From positions 62,001 to 126,000 of the forward strand of contig NZ_JAGHZS010000009.1 of NCBI RefSeq assembly GCF_017745275.1: a DNA stretch of 64,000 nucleotides, written 5' to 3'. Below are positions 8,364 through 17,543 of this stretch, one piece after another (the first letter of the stretch is position 1; each line of letters begins with the position of its first letter). This stretch comes from Chitinophaga sp. GTDB taxonomy: Bacteria; Bacteroidota; Bacteroidia; Chitinophagales; Chitinophagaceae. Both the position numbers and the translations under genes were made by a program. The notes beneath the pieces are model-generated. The model ran no database searches, had not been told where the DNA came from, and worked only from the letters and a program-made list of their open reading frames with translations.

Positions 8364-9332
8364 TTGGCTTTCAAACCCGAAAACATCATCTTCCGTTCCC
8401 GCCCCTACCGCCGACTGGTAGAGCGGACCAAAACCCTTATCCTTCCCGGATTTGAAGGGTTACCGTTGTATGATGTACTGAAACATTTCGGACAGGAAAC
8501 CAAAAACAGGGGGCTGGGCGACCGCGCCAGGGCCATCTCATTCAATTTCCTGTTGGCCATTCCACCCTTTTTCATCTTCCTCTTTACCCTCGTACCCTAT
8601 GTGCCTGTAAAAAACATAGAACCTACACTGTACGACCTCGCGGAAGATCTCACCCCTAACTACAACACCTATATGATTGTCAGGGGAATGATCCACGATT
8701 TCCTGTACACCCATCGTAATGGATTGCTCTCTATCGCCTTCCTGATGGGGTTTTTCTATTCTTCCAACGGCGTAATGGGGATACTTCGCTCCTTTAGTAA
8801 AATTCAGGGCGCAGGCTTCCGGAAAAGAAAATGGTGGCAAAATCGCCTGATTGCGCTGCAATTAACCGCTATACTGGTGATATTACTCCTGATTACTGTT
8901 ACACTAATTATCGCCCAGGGAGCTACCCTGCGCTGGGTATTTAACCATATTGGTATTAAAAGTAACTGGCTCAGAAACCTGATTGATATAGGCCGCTGGG
9001 TAGTGATAGTAATGCTGTTTTATTCTGTAAACGGTTTCCTGTACCGCATCGGCGCCGCTACTACCCGTAGATGGAAATTCATCACGGCCGGCGCCACCGT
9101 GGCCACTGTTTTCATGATCGTGGTAACGGTTGGCTTCTCCTGGTTCGTCAATAATTTCGGTAACTACAATAAAATCTATGGCTCTATCGGCACCATCCTG
9201 GTACTGATGCTTTGGATTTTCCTCAACTCCCTTATCCTGCTGATCGGGTTTGAACTGAATGCCAGTATCAGAACCGTCAGTGATGCAAGACAAGAAGAAA
9301 AAAAGAGGCAACTGGCTGCTAATCAATCCTAA
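8364..9332 (+). CDS. YihY/BrkB-family inner membrane protein
   Basis: A 322-residue protein with about six membrane segments and the YihY/BrkB signature region (RARAISFNFLLAIPPFFIFL at about 54-73; a final segment ending in LLIGFELNAS). The family is often called ribonuclease BN by mistake; it is a membrane protein of unknown, possibly transport-related, role. The first codon after an in-frame stop is TTG at 8364. No ATG occurs in frame until about residue 103, beyond the first conserved helix, so TTG is the best start. This start directly abuts the tail of an inverted repeat, so its present N-terminus and 5' region may have been shaped by that element. Confidence 0.85.
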   Translation: MAFKPENIIFRSRPYRRLVERTKTLILPGFEGLPLYDVLKHFGQETKNRGLGDRARAISFNFLLAIPPFFIFLFTLVPYVPVKNIEPTLYDLAEDLTPNYNTYMIVRGMIHDFLYTHRNGLLSIAFLMGFFYSSNGVMGILRSFSKIQGAGFRKRKWWQNRLIALQLTAILVILLLITVTLIIAQGATLRWVFNHIGIKSNWLRNLIDIGRWVVIVMLFYSVNGFLYRIGAATTRRWKFITAGATVATVFMIVVTVGFSWFVNNFGNYNKIYGSIGTILVLMLWIFLNSLILLIGFELNASIRTVSDARQEEKKRQLAANQS

Positions 9333-9476
9333 GCAATTCCCCACTGGTCCGATACCTGCGCGATATTTTTATTTTATAATTTTTTATTATATTTTACTTG
9401 ATTATTTGCTTGTAGAAAAGCAAAACGATGCTGTCGCGTTTTACTATATTTAATCAGGACCTGAAAAACATTTGTT

Positions 9477-10085
9477 ATGATCAAGGCCAGCTTTTATTTA
9501 TCCTGTATTGCCATTTCCCTGTGTGCCTTTGAGCCCAACATAGAAACACCATTGGAACCAGGCGCACTGCTGCCAAAATCAGATGTAAGCCTGGCAGATA
9601 TCTCCGGAAAAAAAATCACGCTGGCAGGCGCCAAAGGCAGTAATGGGCTGCTGGTCATCTTTGGCAGCAATATCTGTCCTTATATGCTACGCAATGAAGG
9701 CAGGATTCAAACGGTTTGCCACCTGGCCCGCAAAAATAATATTGGCGTGGTGATCGTCAATTCCAATGAAGCAGAGCGGCACGACAGAGAATCATTGGCA
9801 GCCATGCAAAAGTATGGCGCCGAACAAAATTTTGCCTGGTATTATGTAGTGGATATGAATGCGGTACTGGCCAATGCTTTCGATGCGAACCATACCCCGG
9901 AATGCTACCTCTTTGATAAAAACAGCCGGCTGGCATATAAAGGAGGTATTGATGACAGCCCCGGAAACGCGGACAAAGTGAAAGTACCTTTATTGCAAAA
10001 TGCCATCCAGGAAGTACTGGCCGGGAAAGCCGTTACGGTAAACAGTACCAGTAGTTTAGGCTGTAATATCAAAAGAAACCTGTAG
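9477..10085 (+). CDS. Thioredoxin-fold redoxin with a single active-site Cys
   Basis: A 202-residue AhpC/TSA-type thioredoxin-fold protein with a probable weak N-terminal signal (residues 1-17). The nucleophile region reads NICPYML (Cys67), so the second Cys of a CxxC pair is absent. The cis-Pro loop is HTPECYLF, with a nearby extra Cys. A C-terminal SLGCNIKR motif is typical of one redoxin family common in Bacteroidota and supplies another Cys that might act as resolving residue. The likely role is peroxide or thiol chemistry in the periplasm; the substrate is unknown. The upstream region (9333-9476) is AT-rich with no clear promoter word. Confidence 0.75.
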   Translation: MIKASFYLSCIAISLCAFEPNIETPLEPGALLPKSDVSLADISGKKITLAGAKGSNGLLVIFGSNICPYMLRNEGRIQTVCHLARKNNIGVVIVNSNEAERHDRESLAAMQKYGAEQNFAWYYVVDMNAVLANAFDANHTPECYLFDKNSRLAYKGGIDDSPGNADKVKVPLLQNAIQEVLAGKAVTVNSTSSLGCNIKRNL

Positions 10086-10094
10086 GTGATTGAA

Positions 10095-10138
10095 CAGGTA
10101 GTGGATATCGAGAGATAAATACCGCCATCCACTACCTG
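10095..10138. terminator. Bidirectional hairpin terminator between convergent genes
   Basis: Perfect 12-bp arms at 10095-10106 and 10127-10138 with a 20-nt loop lie between the stops of the redoxin gene (plus strand) and the M14 peptidase gene (minus strand), with an A-run/T-run on the right flank. Confidence 0.7.
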
Positions 10139-10154
10139 GTAAAAAATCTTTTTC

Positions 10155-12683
10155 CTATTGCCCCACCAAGAATACGGCGTTGCTAAACAACAGCTTACCA
10201 TTTTCCCAGAAGCTTCTGAACAACGGGTTATCTGCAAGGATCACTACAGATCCGCTACCCATCTCCTTCACCCCAAACAACAATCCATCTTTCAACTGCT
10301 GACGGGTATCTGCGCCCACAAAGCCACTCAGGTAGCTGTCTTTCTTCAACACGCCTACATTCCAGCCACCATTTTCAATAAACTCATACAAGTGTGCATC
10401 CTGCTTCAACGTATAGTAGAAACCGTTATAACCAAACGCTAATGGATGCGTTGTATCCAACTGTACTTTGTAAATAGCACCGGGAATAAACTGTTTAATG
10501 CTCTCTCTTTCGCGATTGGCATAAGGTTTCAGCGCATCATAAGTAGTAGCTTTGCCCTTGTCTTTACCTTCTTTATCCTTCTCTTCTTCCTTCTTCAGCT
10601 TAATCCCCCAATCGATGCCGGCAATCGCTGCGGCTGCGTCTTCTACTGCAATCAGCTTACCACCATTGTTCACCCAATCTTTCAACCGCTCTGTGGCTGG
10701 TTTATCTCCAAATACTTTATAATCGCCATTGGTTAATATCAGCACATCTGTTTGCTCCCAGTTGATATCGTTCATATTACGTGCATTCACCACCGTTAGT
10801 GGGAAATCCAGTTGCTGTTCAAAGAAATGCCATACTTCTCCTACTCCCAGTGAACCAATACCTTCGCCCGCCAGCAGCACAACATTTGGCTTTTTTATAA
10901 ACCTGATTTTATCGGAACCAAAATCAGTTCCTTTATCTACAAAGCCACTGCTTACCGCATCCAGGGTGATCTTAAAACGATTGGCCTGGCTGGTAATGTA
11001 CTGGTCGAACTGATCGCCTCTGTTGGCATTACCGGAACGGGTGATGATCAGGGTACCGGCCGGGAAGTCCTTACCACTTACGGTAAACGGCGCTTCGGTA
11101 AACCGCACTTTAATATCGTTCTGCAATAATGCTGATAAAAATTTCACATCTCTCAAACTATTCCATTGCGCCAGGTAGGCATAAGGCTTCTGCGCTATCA
11201 AGGCAGTATTATTACGCATTGCGGGAGCACCTGCTGCCGGCGTCAGGGACTGTTTTACTGCATAGGAAGTTAATCCATACGCGTACGGCAACGCCCAGGC
11301 GGTAATATCGTAAGTAACAGAATCGGAAAGATGGGAGACCGGTTCAAACAATACCCGCAGCATATTAGAATGCGGCTGATACATACTAATCACCATATCT
11401 TCTTTATCAATGGTAAACGTTTCTGTTTTGCCCGTGAAATAATTAAACCCGGCTGCGCTACCGGTATTGGCGCCATACCCGAAAGCAATATTGTTTTTAC
11501 GCAGCAGTTCTGCCAGGGTATTCAGCTTTTCGGTATTACCACCCGCCTTTACTACATAGGCTTTATATCCACCTTGTGGCGCTTTTTCAGCTGCTACAAA
11601 ATAGTTGTCATACTCCGTGATAATTTTTGCGGCATTTTGTGAAGCTACTTCTATGGTAGACATGCCGGTGGTAAAATGATGCGCAATCCTGTCTGTCAGG
11701 GTCAGGGTATCTCCATCTTTCTTCAATACCGCTACACCGGCATGACCGCTACCACCCTGTTCGTAGGTCATACCCAGGGAACCATTGTACATGGGATAAG
11801 TATCGCCGTAGCTGGGATAAAACAAATCGAAGCGTTCCTTTGTAAAGTATAACCAGCCTTGCTGATCAAAATACTTCGCATTATTTTTCCCGATCATCAC
11901 CTGCAACTGCCGTTGCCAGGGCGTTACCGCATCATGAAAAGGTTCTGCTGCCGGCGCAAAGTAATAGGGCGACTCTATGTCCTGCTCGTGGAAATCCACA
12001 TGTACCTGCGGCATCCATTCGTTATACTTTGCCACCCGCTGTTGCGATTCCTTCTGGGTTTGCCAGGCCCAGTCGCGGTTCAGGTCAAAATAATAGTGAT
12101 TGGGTCTTCCGCCCGGCCAGGGTTCGTTGTGTTCCCTGGAATAAGGGTTCACATTGGGTTTCACGGCACGTGTGGCATTATAGAAGTTCACATATCTTTC
12201 ACGTCCATCCGGGTTGAGGCAGGGGTCAATGACCACGACGGTATTTTTTAACCATTCCTGCGTTTGTGCATTCCCGTTATTCACCAGTTCGTACAGCGTT
12301 TTCATGGCGGCTTCAGTAGATACCGCTTCATTTCCATGTACGTTATAGCTTAACCACACAATCACCGGCTGATTGCCGGTAGCTTTGCCACGGGCATTAG
12401 ACATATCCAGGCTATGCTGACGGATCTCGTCCAGCCGGGAAAAATTTTCCGGGGAAGCCACGATGGCCATTACCAATGGCCGCCCTTCGTAGGTAGTACC
12501 GTATTGCTCGAATTTCACGTTTTTAGCCGTAGCGGCTACCTGTTTAAAATAGTCCACCACTCTATAATGTGGAGTAAACTGGGTCCCCAGGGGATAGCCG
12601 AGGAATTGATCAGGCGTTGGCACCTGGGCGGAAGTAATCATAAAGCCCAGCATAGCCACAGCCAATAATAAATATTTGCGCAT
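10155..12683 (-). CDS. Secreted M14 zinc carboxypeptidase-like metallopeptidase
   Basis: An 842-residue protein with a clear signal peptide (MRKYLLLAVAMLGFMITSAQ). The M14 domain fills residues 30-400. Zinc ligands H116 and E119 lie in NVHGNEAVST, and a later zinc His is probably in VHVDFHEQ. The remainder includes a glutamine-amidotransferase-like flavodoxin fold region (NVVLLAGEGIGSLGVGEVW, about 590-720), as in other long Bacteroidota M14 proteins. It probably trims peptides in the periplasm or outside the cell. It is monocistronic, converges with the redoxin gene and is divergent from gamma-glutamyltransferase, with 159 bp between the two start codons. Confidence 0.88.
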   Translation of the reverse strand: MRKYLLLAVAMLGFMITSAQVPTPDQFLGYPLGTQFTPHYRVVDYFKQVAATAKNVKFEQYGTTYEGRPLVMAIVASPENFSRLDEIRQHSLDMSNARGKATGNQPVIVWLSYNVHGNEAVSTEAAMKTLYELVNNGNAQTQEWLKNTVVVIDPCLNPDGRERYVNFYNATRAVKPNVNPYSREHNEPWPGGRPNHYYFDLNRDWAWQTQKESQQRVAKYNEWMPQVHVDFHEQDIESPYYFAPAAEPFHDAVTPWQRQLQVMIGKNNAKYFDQQGWLYFTKERFDLFYPSYGDTYPMYNGSLGMTYEQGGSGHAGVAVLKKDGDTLTLTDRIAHHFTTGMSTIEVASQNAAKIITEYDNYFVAAEKAPQGGYKAYVVKAGGNTEKLNTLAELLRKNNIAFGYGANTGSAAGFNYFTGKTETFTIDKEDMVISMYQPHSNMLRVLFEPVSHLSDSVTYDITAWALPYAYGLTSYAVKQSLTPAAGAPAMRNNTALIAQKPYAYLAQWNSLRDVKFLSALLQNDIKVRFTEAPFTVSGKDFPAGTLIITRSGNANRGDQFDQYITSQANRFKITLDAVSSGFVDKGTDFGSDKIRFIKKPNVVLLAGEGIGSLGVGEVWHFFEQQLDFPLTVVNARNMNDINWEQTDVLILTNGDYKVFGDKPATERLKDWVNNGGKLIAVEDAAAAIAGIDWGIKLKKEEEKDKEGKDKGKATTYDALKPYANRERESIKQFIPGAIYKVQLDTTHPLAFGYNGFYYTLKQDAHLYEFIENGGWNVGVLKKDSYLSGFVGADTRQQLKDGLLFGVKEMGSGSVVILADNPLFRSFWENGKLLFSNAVFLVGQ

Positions 12684-12842
12684 AAAAGCCCGCGATTAGA
12701 TCCTGTAAGTTAGGAATTGTTTTCCGGTTATGACAGGTTCGTAAATAGTTAAACTGGCTTCCCGCTACTGCCGGGGGCTTAAAATATTTTAATTTTCTAT
12801 AGTTGCGGGCATGTGTTAATTTCGATCCAAACACAATAACCC

Positions 12843-14549
12843 ATGCGTTTCCTGATCCTGCTCGGGATGTCGGTATGTATGCTTCATACTGCCTGCGCCC
12901 AACAACCGATAGACGATTTACATCCATACGACTACACTACGGAGAAAGATATCAAGGTGTTACATGGTGCAGTGGTGTCGGCTCATCCGCTGGCCAGCCG
13001 GGTGGGTGCCATCATATTGCAGCAGGGTGGTAATGCAGTGGATGCTGCCATTGCCACGCAACTGGCGCTGGCCGTAGTTTATCCTGGCGCAGGTAATATC
13101 GGTGGTGGCGGGTTCCTGGTAGGCCACCTGAAAAATGGACGCAATATTGCCATCGACTTCAGGGAAACAGCCCCTGCGAAAGCCCACCGCGACATGTACC
13201 TCGACTCACTGGGCCAGCCAATCACCCAACTCAGCCTGGATGGCCACCTGGCCGCAGGTATTCCGGGTACAGTAGCCGGCCTGTTTGCATCCATGAAATA
13301 TGCCAAACTGCCTTTCTCCAAACTGATTGCTCCCGCTATCCGCCTGGCAGAAAAAGGATTTGTCATCACAGCTGCAGAAGCCGCAGGCCTGAACGAAACG
13401 AAAGCGGATTTCGAAAGACTCAACACTACTAAAACCGCCTTTGTAAAAGATGTTCCCTGGAAAGCCGGCGATACCTTAATACAGAAAGAACTGGCACATA
13501 CGCTCACGCTTATACGAAATAAAGGCATTGCGGGATTCTATGAAGGCGAAACTGCCAACAACATCGTTACCGAAATGAAACGCGGCCACGGTATCATTAC
13601 CCTACAGGACCTGAAAGGCTACAAAGCCAAAGAACGCGAAGCCGTTGCTTTTAACTATAAAGGCTATACGATTGTTACCATGCCACTTCCTTCCAGTGGC
13701 GGCATTTGCTTACAGCAACTGATGGGTATGGTAGAAAATTACCCGTTATCGCAATGGGGATTCCAATCGCCCCAATCCATACAACTCATGGTAGAAGCAG
13801 AAAGACGGGCATACGCTGACCGGGCACAATTCCTCGGTGACCCCGACTTTGTAAAAGTGCCGGTAGCAAAGCTCACCGACAAAAAATACCTGGCAGCGCG
13901 CATGCAGGATTTCACCCCAGGCAAAGCCGGCTCCAGTGAGCAAACCAAGGCAGGCGTTTTTCCAGAAAGCGAAGAAACCACCCATCTTAGTATCATCGAC
14001 GAGGCAGGCAACGCCATTGCTGTAACCACCACGCTCAATGGCCATTACGGCAGCAGAACAGTGGTAGGTAAATCCGGCTTCCTGCTTAACAATGAAATGG
14101 ACGACTTCAGCGTAAAACCCGGCGTACCCAATATGTACGGCCTGGTGGGCACCGAAGCCAATTCCATTGCACCCGCCAAACGCATGCTCAGCTCCATGAC
14201 GCCTACCCTGGTACTCCAGGGAAACGAAGTATTGTACTCACTGGGCACTCCCGGCGGATCTACTATCATCACCTCCGTATTTCAAACGTTAATGAATACA
14301 CTGGAATTTGGACTATCACCATCAGAGGCCATCAATAAACCCAAATTCCATCACCAATGGCTGCCGGATGTTATCACCGTGGAACCCGGCTTCCCCGACA
14401 GCACCATTGAAGCCATGCAAAACATGGGGTATAAAGTGGTAAAACGCGGTCCTATTGGTCGTACGGAAATTATCAAACGGGCGCCCGAAAGCCGCTACCT
14501 GGAAGCTGCGGCGGACAAACGTGGCGACGACGGCGCGGCAGGATATTGA
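12843..14549 (+). CDS. ggt: Gamma-glutamyltransferase
   Basis: A 568-residue Ntn-hydrolase that cleaves gamma-glutamyl bonds of glutathione and similar peptides or transfers the gamma-glutamyl group. An N-terminal signal peptide (MRFLILLGMSVCMLHTACAQ) indicates export. The conserved block GNAVDAAIATQLALAVV is near residues 60-76. Autocatalytic cleavage is expected before Thr380 in EETTHLSIID, which becomes the nucleophile of the small subunit. The glycine loop LGTPGGSTIITSVFQ is present. The length is normal for an uncleaved precursor. Its presence in a window that also holds a GCS2 ligase (42943-44043) is worth noting, although the genes are about 28 kb apart. Confidence 0.96.
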   Translation: MRFLILLGMSVCMLHTACAQQPIDDLHPYDYTTEKDIKVLHGAVVSAHPLASRVGAIILQQGGNAVDAAIATQLALAVVYPGAGNIGGGGFLVGHLKNGRNIAIDFRETAPAKAHRDMYLDSLGQPITQLSLDGHLAAGIPGTVAGLFASMKYAKLPFSKLIAPAIRLAEKGFVITAAEAAGLNETKADFERLNTTKTAFVKDVPWKAGDTLIQKELAHTLTLIRNKGIAGFYEGETANNIVTEMKRGHGIITLQDLKGYKAKEREAVAFNYKGYTIVTMPLPSSGGICLQQLMGMVENYPLSQWGFQSPQSIQLMVEAERRAYADRAQFLGDPDFVKVPVAKLTDKKYLAARMQDFTPGKAGSSEQTKAGVFPESEETTHLSIIDEAGNAIAVTTTLNGHYGSRTVVGKSGFLLNNEMDDFSVKPGVPNMYGLVGTEANSIAPAKRMLSSMTPTLVLQGNEVLYSLGTPGGSTIITSVFQTLMNTLEFGLSPSEAINKPKFHHQWLPDVITVEPGFPDSTIEAMQNMGYKVVKRGPIGRTEIIKRAPESRYLEAAADKRGDDGAAGY

Positions 14550-14584
14550 TATAACAGGCAGCAACCTGGCTTTTTGATTACTTT

Positions 14585-14608
14585 TACTTTTGGGACGCAC
14601 TGCGTCCC
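14585..14608 (+). promoter_or_regulatory. -7 element overlapping a perfect hairpin
   Basis: TACTTTTG (14585-14592) matches TAnnTTTG. It runs into a perfect 8-bp stem GGGACGCA/TGCGTCCC (14592-14599 and 14601-14608, 1-nt centre). If the element is used, the mRNA 5' end falls inside the hairpin, 17-28 nt ahead of the ATG at 14625. Confidence 0.45.
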
Positions 14609-14624
14609 GCAACAAAATCGGACT

Positions 14625-15155
14625 ATGTCTATCCAATCTATTTATTTACACAGCGCATTACAAAGGCTGGAAATACACCGGCAACTGGGTCTTAAAACCA
14701 TTGAAAGACTCAACACCGAACAACTGCAATGGCAGCCTGAAGGACAACCTAACAGCATTGCCCACATCATCAAGCACCTGCATGGCAACATGTTATCACG
14801 CTGGACCGACTTTCTCACCACTGATGGTGAAAAGCCCAACCGGCAGCGGGACCTTGAGTTTGAAAACAGTGACCAATCAGCGGAAGAACTGCTGCAGTTA
14901 TGGAACACAGGTTGGGATTGTATGATGAATGCCATCCGCAGCCTGCAGGAAACAGACCTCGACAGAACCGTTTTTATCCGTAATGAACCACATATCGTGA
15001 TAGATGCCATTAACCGGCAACTGGCGCATGTACCATATCATGTCGGACAAATCGTGTACATTGGTAAAATGATCCTGAAAGATCAGTGGGAGAGCTTATC
15101 CATCCCCAGGGGAGGATCTGAAGCCTATAACAAAGCAAAAACAGGGAACAAATAA
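14625..15155 (+). CDS. DinB-fold protein, DUF1572 family
   Basis: A 176-residue four-helix-bundle protein of the DinB/YfiT superfamily. The three presumed metal-binding histidines are in IIKHLHGNM, near the middle, and in LAHVPYHVGQIVY at the C-terminal end. Related proteins bind a divalent metal and act as thiol-dependent transferases or are of unknown role. A longer frame opens at 14574, but the extra 17 residues overlap the promoter and hairpin, and the family starts near MSIQSIYLHSA, so ATG 14625 is chosen. The stop is 3 bp from the next gene, which suggests one transcript with the lipoprotein and the oxoamine-synthase-like enzyme. Confidence 0.85.
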   Translation: MSIQSIYLHSALQRLEIHRQLGLKTIERLNTEQLQWQPEGQPNSIAHIIKHLHGNMLSRWTDFLTTDGEKPNRQRDLEFENSDQSAEELLQLWNTGWDCMMNAIRSLQETDLDRTVFIRNEPHIVIDAINRQLAHVPYHVGQIVYIGKMILKDQWESLSIPRGGSEAYNKAKTGNK

Positions 15156-15158
15156 TTC

Positions 15159-15581
15159 ATGAAAATACGTATCGCCGTTACCGTTATTACTACCCTATTG
15201 GCATTTTCTGCCTGTAAGGGTAAAAAAGTCAACGAACTGCTGATGAACAAAAAGTGGCGGGTATATGATGTGAAAATACCGCCGGAATCACCTATCAGCA
15301 ATACCCAGTATATACAGGCCGAAGATCTGAAAAAAGGCTACTATCGCGACGCCTATTACCAGTTCCTCGACAATAATGTTTTTGTAGCTACTATCGCCAA
15401 CAAATCAGATACAGGTAAATACTTTATTCTTAGCAATGGCGCCATGATTTCTGTAACAGCAAAAAATGGCGACCGTAAAGTAGAAAATCTCGTTACCATT
15501 ACCAAACTGACGGAAGACTATTTCGACATGCAGGTAACTTCCACTGATTTCCAGTTTATCTTATGCACTAAAAAAGAGTAA
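15159..15581 (+). CDS. Small lipocalin-like lipoprotein
   Basis: A 140-residue lipoprotein. The signal peptide ends with FSAC (Cys19), followed by KGKK. The mature part has a pattern of beta strands (NKKWRVYDV, AYYQFLDNNVFVATI, GKYFILSNGAMISV) like the lipocalin-like lipoproteins that are common in Bacteroidota. No active-site motif is seen. It lies between the DinB-fold gene (3 bp upstream) and the PLP enzyme gene (7 bp downstream), so the three are almost surely cotranscribed. Ligand unknown. Confidence 0.75.
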   Translation: MKIRIAVTVITTLLAFSACKGKKVNELLMNKKWRVYDVKIPPESPISNTQYIQAEDLKKGYYRDAYYQFLDNNVFVATIANKSDTGKYFILSNGAMISVTAKNGDRKVENLVTITKLTEDYFDMQVTSTDFQFILCTKKE

Positions 15582-15588
15582 ACCGCCT

Positions 15589-16635
15589 ATGTTGTCAACA
15601 GACCATACTCCGGGCAGAACAGTAGTACAGGGAGGCCGTACCTGTCTTTTCTTTTCCGGTTTCGCTTACCTCGGCCTGCATCAGTTACCGGCATTCAAAA
15701 CGTTGCTGGTACAGGGCATAGAGCAGTATGGTACGGTATTCCCTTCTTCCAGGGCAGGCAACTTACGTTTATCGATATACGAAGAAATAGAACATGCATT
15801 GTGTAGCCTGTTGCACCAACAGGCAGCTACCGTGTTCTCCTCCGGTTACCTGGCTTCACAGGCTGCAGTGCAGTATGGCGCCAGTCGCGGCGAGTTGTTA
15901 TATGCTCCCGGCACGCATCCGTCGCTCTGGTACCAAACACCAGCGCTACCCTCTTTAAGCCGGGAAGACTGGATCATGCAAACCATCGAACAAATAAACT
16001 CCCATCCCGACAATCATTTCGTGATTGTTACAGATACTGTAAATCCGCTCACCAGTACCATTCATTCGTTTCATTGGCTGGAAGCCATACAACGCAAAGT
16101 GCTGGTGATCGCAGATGATTCTCATGGTATTGGCATACTGGGTCCCGTTGGAGAAGGCAGTATTCATTTTTTACCGGTATTCCCGCAGGTGCGCTACCTG
16201 CTCAGCGCCTCGCTGGCCAAGGCTTTTAGCGTACAAGGCGGCGTAGTAGCAGGGCATGCGGCAGATATCATGGCTTTAAAAAAACAGCCTTTGCATGTAG
16301 GTAGTACGCCCATGATGCCCGCCAATGCTTACGCCTGGCTGCAGGCAGGAGAGCTGGTACAAAAAATGCGCAGGTCGCTGCAGCAAAACATTGCTTATCT
16401 GCTGCACCTGACGGCAGGGTCGGCGGTGCATAATCCGCATGGGTTACCTATGTTTATTTTACCTGAAGGAGATGCACTTGTTCGTTATCTATTGGAGCGT
16501 GATGTGATAATTTCGAGTTTCCCTTATCCGCAGCCGCATAGCCCGGTGGTGAACAGGGCGGTGGTGTCAGCGTTGCATTTGCAGGAGGATATGGTGACGT
16601 TGCATAGGTTTATGAAAGAATATGGCGCTATGTAG
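15589..16635 (+). CDS. PLP-dependent alpha-oxoamine-synthase-like enzyme
   Basis: A 348-residue fold-type I aminotransferase of the BioF/KBL/serine palmitoyltransferase family. The PLP Asp and His are in IADDSHGIGILG (D177, H179), and the Schiff-base Lys is K211 in SASLAKAFSVQGG. True members condense an amino acid with an acyl-CoA. The protein is shorter than usual BioF (about 385), with a compact C-terminal domain ending LHRFMKEYGAM. No biotin genes surround it, so BioF itself is not the safe call; sphingolipid-like or other oxoamine formation is possible. The 3' end becomes AT-rich as the island downstream begins. Confidence 0.8.
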   Translation: MLSTDHTPGRTVVQGGRTCLFFSGFAYLGLHQLPAFKTLLVQGIEQYGTVFPSSRAGNLRLSIYEEIEHALCSLLHQQAATVFSSGYLASQAAVQYGASRGELLYAPGTHPSLWYQTPALPSLSREDWIMQTIEQINSHPDNHFVIVTDTVNPLTSTIHSFHWLEAIQRKVLVIADDSHGIGILGPVGEGSIHFLPVFPQVRYLLSASLAKAFSVQGGVVAGHAADIMALKKQPLHVGSTPMMPANAYAWLQAGELVQKMRRSLQQNIAYLLHLTAGSAVHNPHGLPMFILPEGDALVRYLLERDVIISSFPYPQPHSPVVNRAVVSALHLQEDMVTLHRFMKEYGAM

Positions 16636-16833
16636 CAAACTTCACCAGTTTATGAATCACGCACAATTCCGCTTTCAATTTTCCTCCTATTTACAGAAAC
16701 TTCCTTCCTGTAAGTTGTCAAGATGGGGCAAATCAAAAATCACTGATAACAGAACGATTGATAATACGCCCCTCCATCATAAAGCATATCAATTGCAATG
16801 CAGAAAAGCAGTAAGCTGCAGTCTCATGAGTTT

Positions 16834-17172
16834 CTATTTCAAATTAGCGTAGATAAATCTACAAATATCGATAATAATGAATAATCCGTAATACGATACA
16901 TACAAGAAGAAAGGCAGAATTAGCAACAAAGGTATATTAACAATTATCTTACCTTTGGCAATCCATGAGCGTAGGTAGTACCTACCAACTATAAGAGATA
17001 AAATGATTCCTATTATCGAAAGTGGAAGTATAACCAACCAGTTAATCAATCCATTAATAGGACTTCTCTCATGAAGTAAATGAAAGTCGGCAACAAGTAT
17101 ATCCTTAGTAACAACGATAATAAAACAAAAAAAAGAAAATAATGCTTTGTGATATAAATTCTTTTCATTCAT
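16834..17172 (-). CDS. Small unknown membrane protein, possible immunity partner
   Basis: A 112-residue protein with three probable membrane helices (KALFSFFCFIIVV, LINWLVILPLSIIGIILSLIV, and IPLLLILPFFLYV with the following residues). No family is recognised. The coding DNA is AT-richer than its neighbours. It begins 7 bp after the stop of the preceding minus-strand gene of 89 residues, so the two form a unit. The order of short soluble protein then small membrane protein resembles toxin-immunity pairs at the tips of polymorphic toxin genes, but that reading is only inference. The 198 bp between its stop and the PLP enzyme hold nothing recognisable. Confidence 0.55.
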   Translation of the reverse strand: MNEKNLYHKALFSFFCFIIVVTKDILVADFHLLHERSPINGLINWLVILPLSIIGIILSLIVGRYYLRSWIAKGKIIVNIPLLLILPFFLYVSYYGLFIIIDICRFIYANLK

Positions 17173-17179
17173 GAACCTA

Positions 17180-17449
17180 TTATTTCTTTATCCAACTTTT
17201 CCATATTAATGATTGATCATCCTCAAATTTAATAAATCCATTCGTTCCATCACTGGGAAATGGTCCTGGCGAACTATTAGAATTTCCGCCCTCTTTAGCA
17301 ATCCAATACACATCGTCAGCAAAATCAAATTTTCCGTGTCCAAGCCCTCCCGCAATTATATCTCCGCTAAATATTCCGCCTATTGTATTTCCCTCATTGA
17401 GCGCACGGTACAATTGCTTCAGTTCTCCAATACCAAAGACACATAACAC
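17180..17449 (-). CDS. Short unknown protein, possible orphan toxin C-terminus
   Basis: An 89-residue frame with a GTG first codon and a stop only 4 codons upstream of it. The sequence has a glycine-rich stretch (NTIGGIFSGDIIAGGLGHGK) followed by an aromatic, acidic end (FDFADDVYWIAK and FEDDQSLIWKSWIKK). Such a Gly-rich entry followed by a compact globular tip is typical of C-terminal toxin domains that have lost the body of an RHS or other secreted protein. No RHS repeats or core motif remain upstream. It may be a remnant rather than a working gene. It pairs with the membrane protein at 16834-17172. Confidence 0.4.
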   Translation of the reverse strand: MLCVFGIGELKQLYRALNEGNTIGGIFSGDIIAGGLGHGKFDFADDVYWIAKEGGNSNSSPGPFPSDGTNGFIKFEDDQSLIWKSWIKK

Positions 17450-17543
17450 AACCGTAGTATTTTACTTCCTCATACCATCAAATGCTGGTAGTCTCCGTCA
17501 ATAAAACAATGGTATATAGTTCCTCCATTTACAATTATATAAT

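Noticed and set aside
14592-14608. The GGGACGCA/TGCGTCCC hairpin as terminator of gamma-glutamyltransferase
   Set aside because: It has no T-run after it and it overlaps a promoter word of the next gene; a 5' leader structure fits better.
15589-16635. Assignment as BioF of the biotin pathway
   Set aside because: The PLP Lys and Asp fit the broader alpha-oxoamine-synthase family, but the protein is short and no other biotin gene is near, so a specific symbol is not justified.
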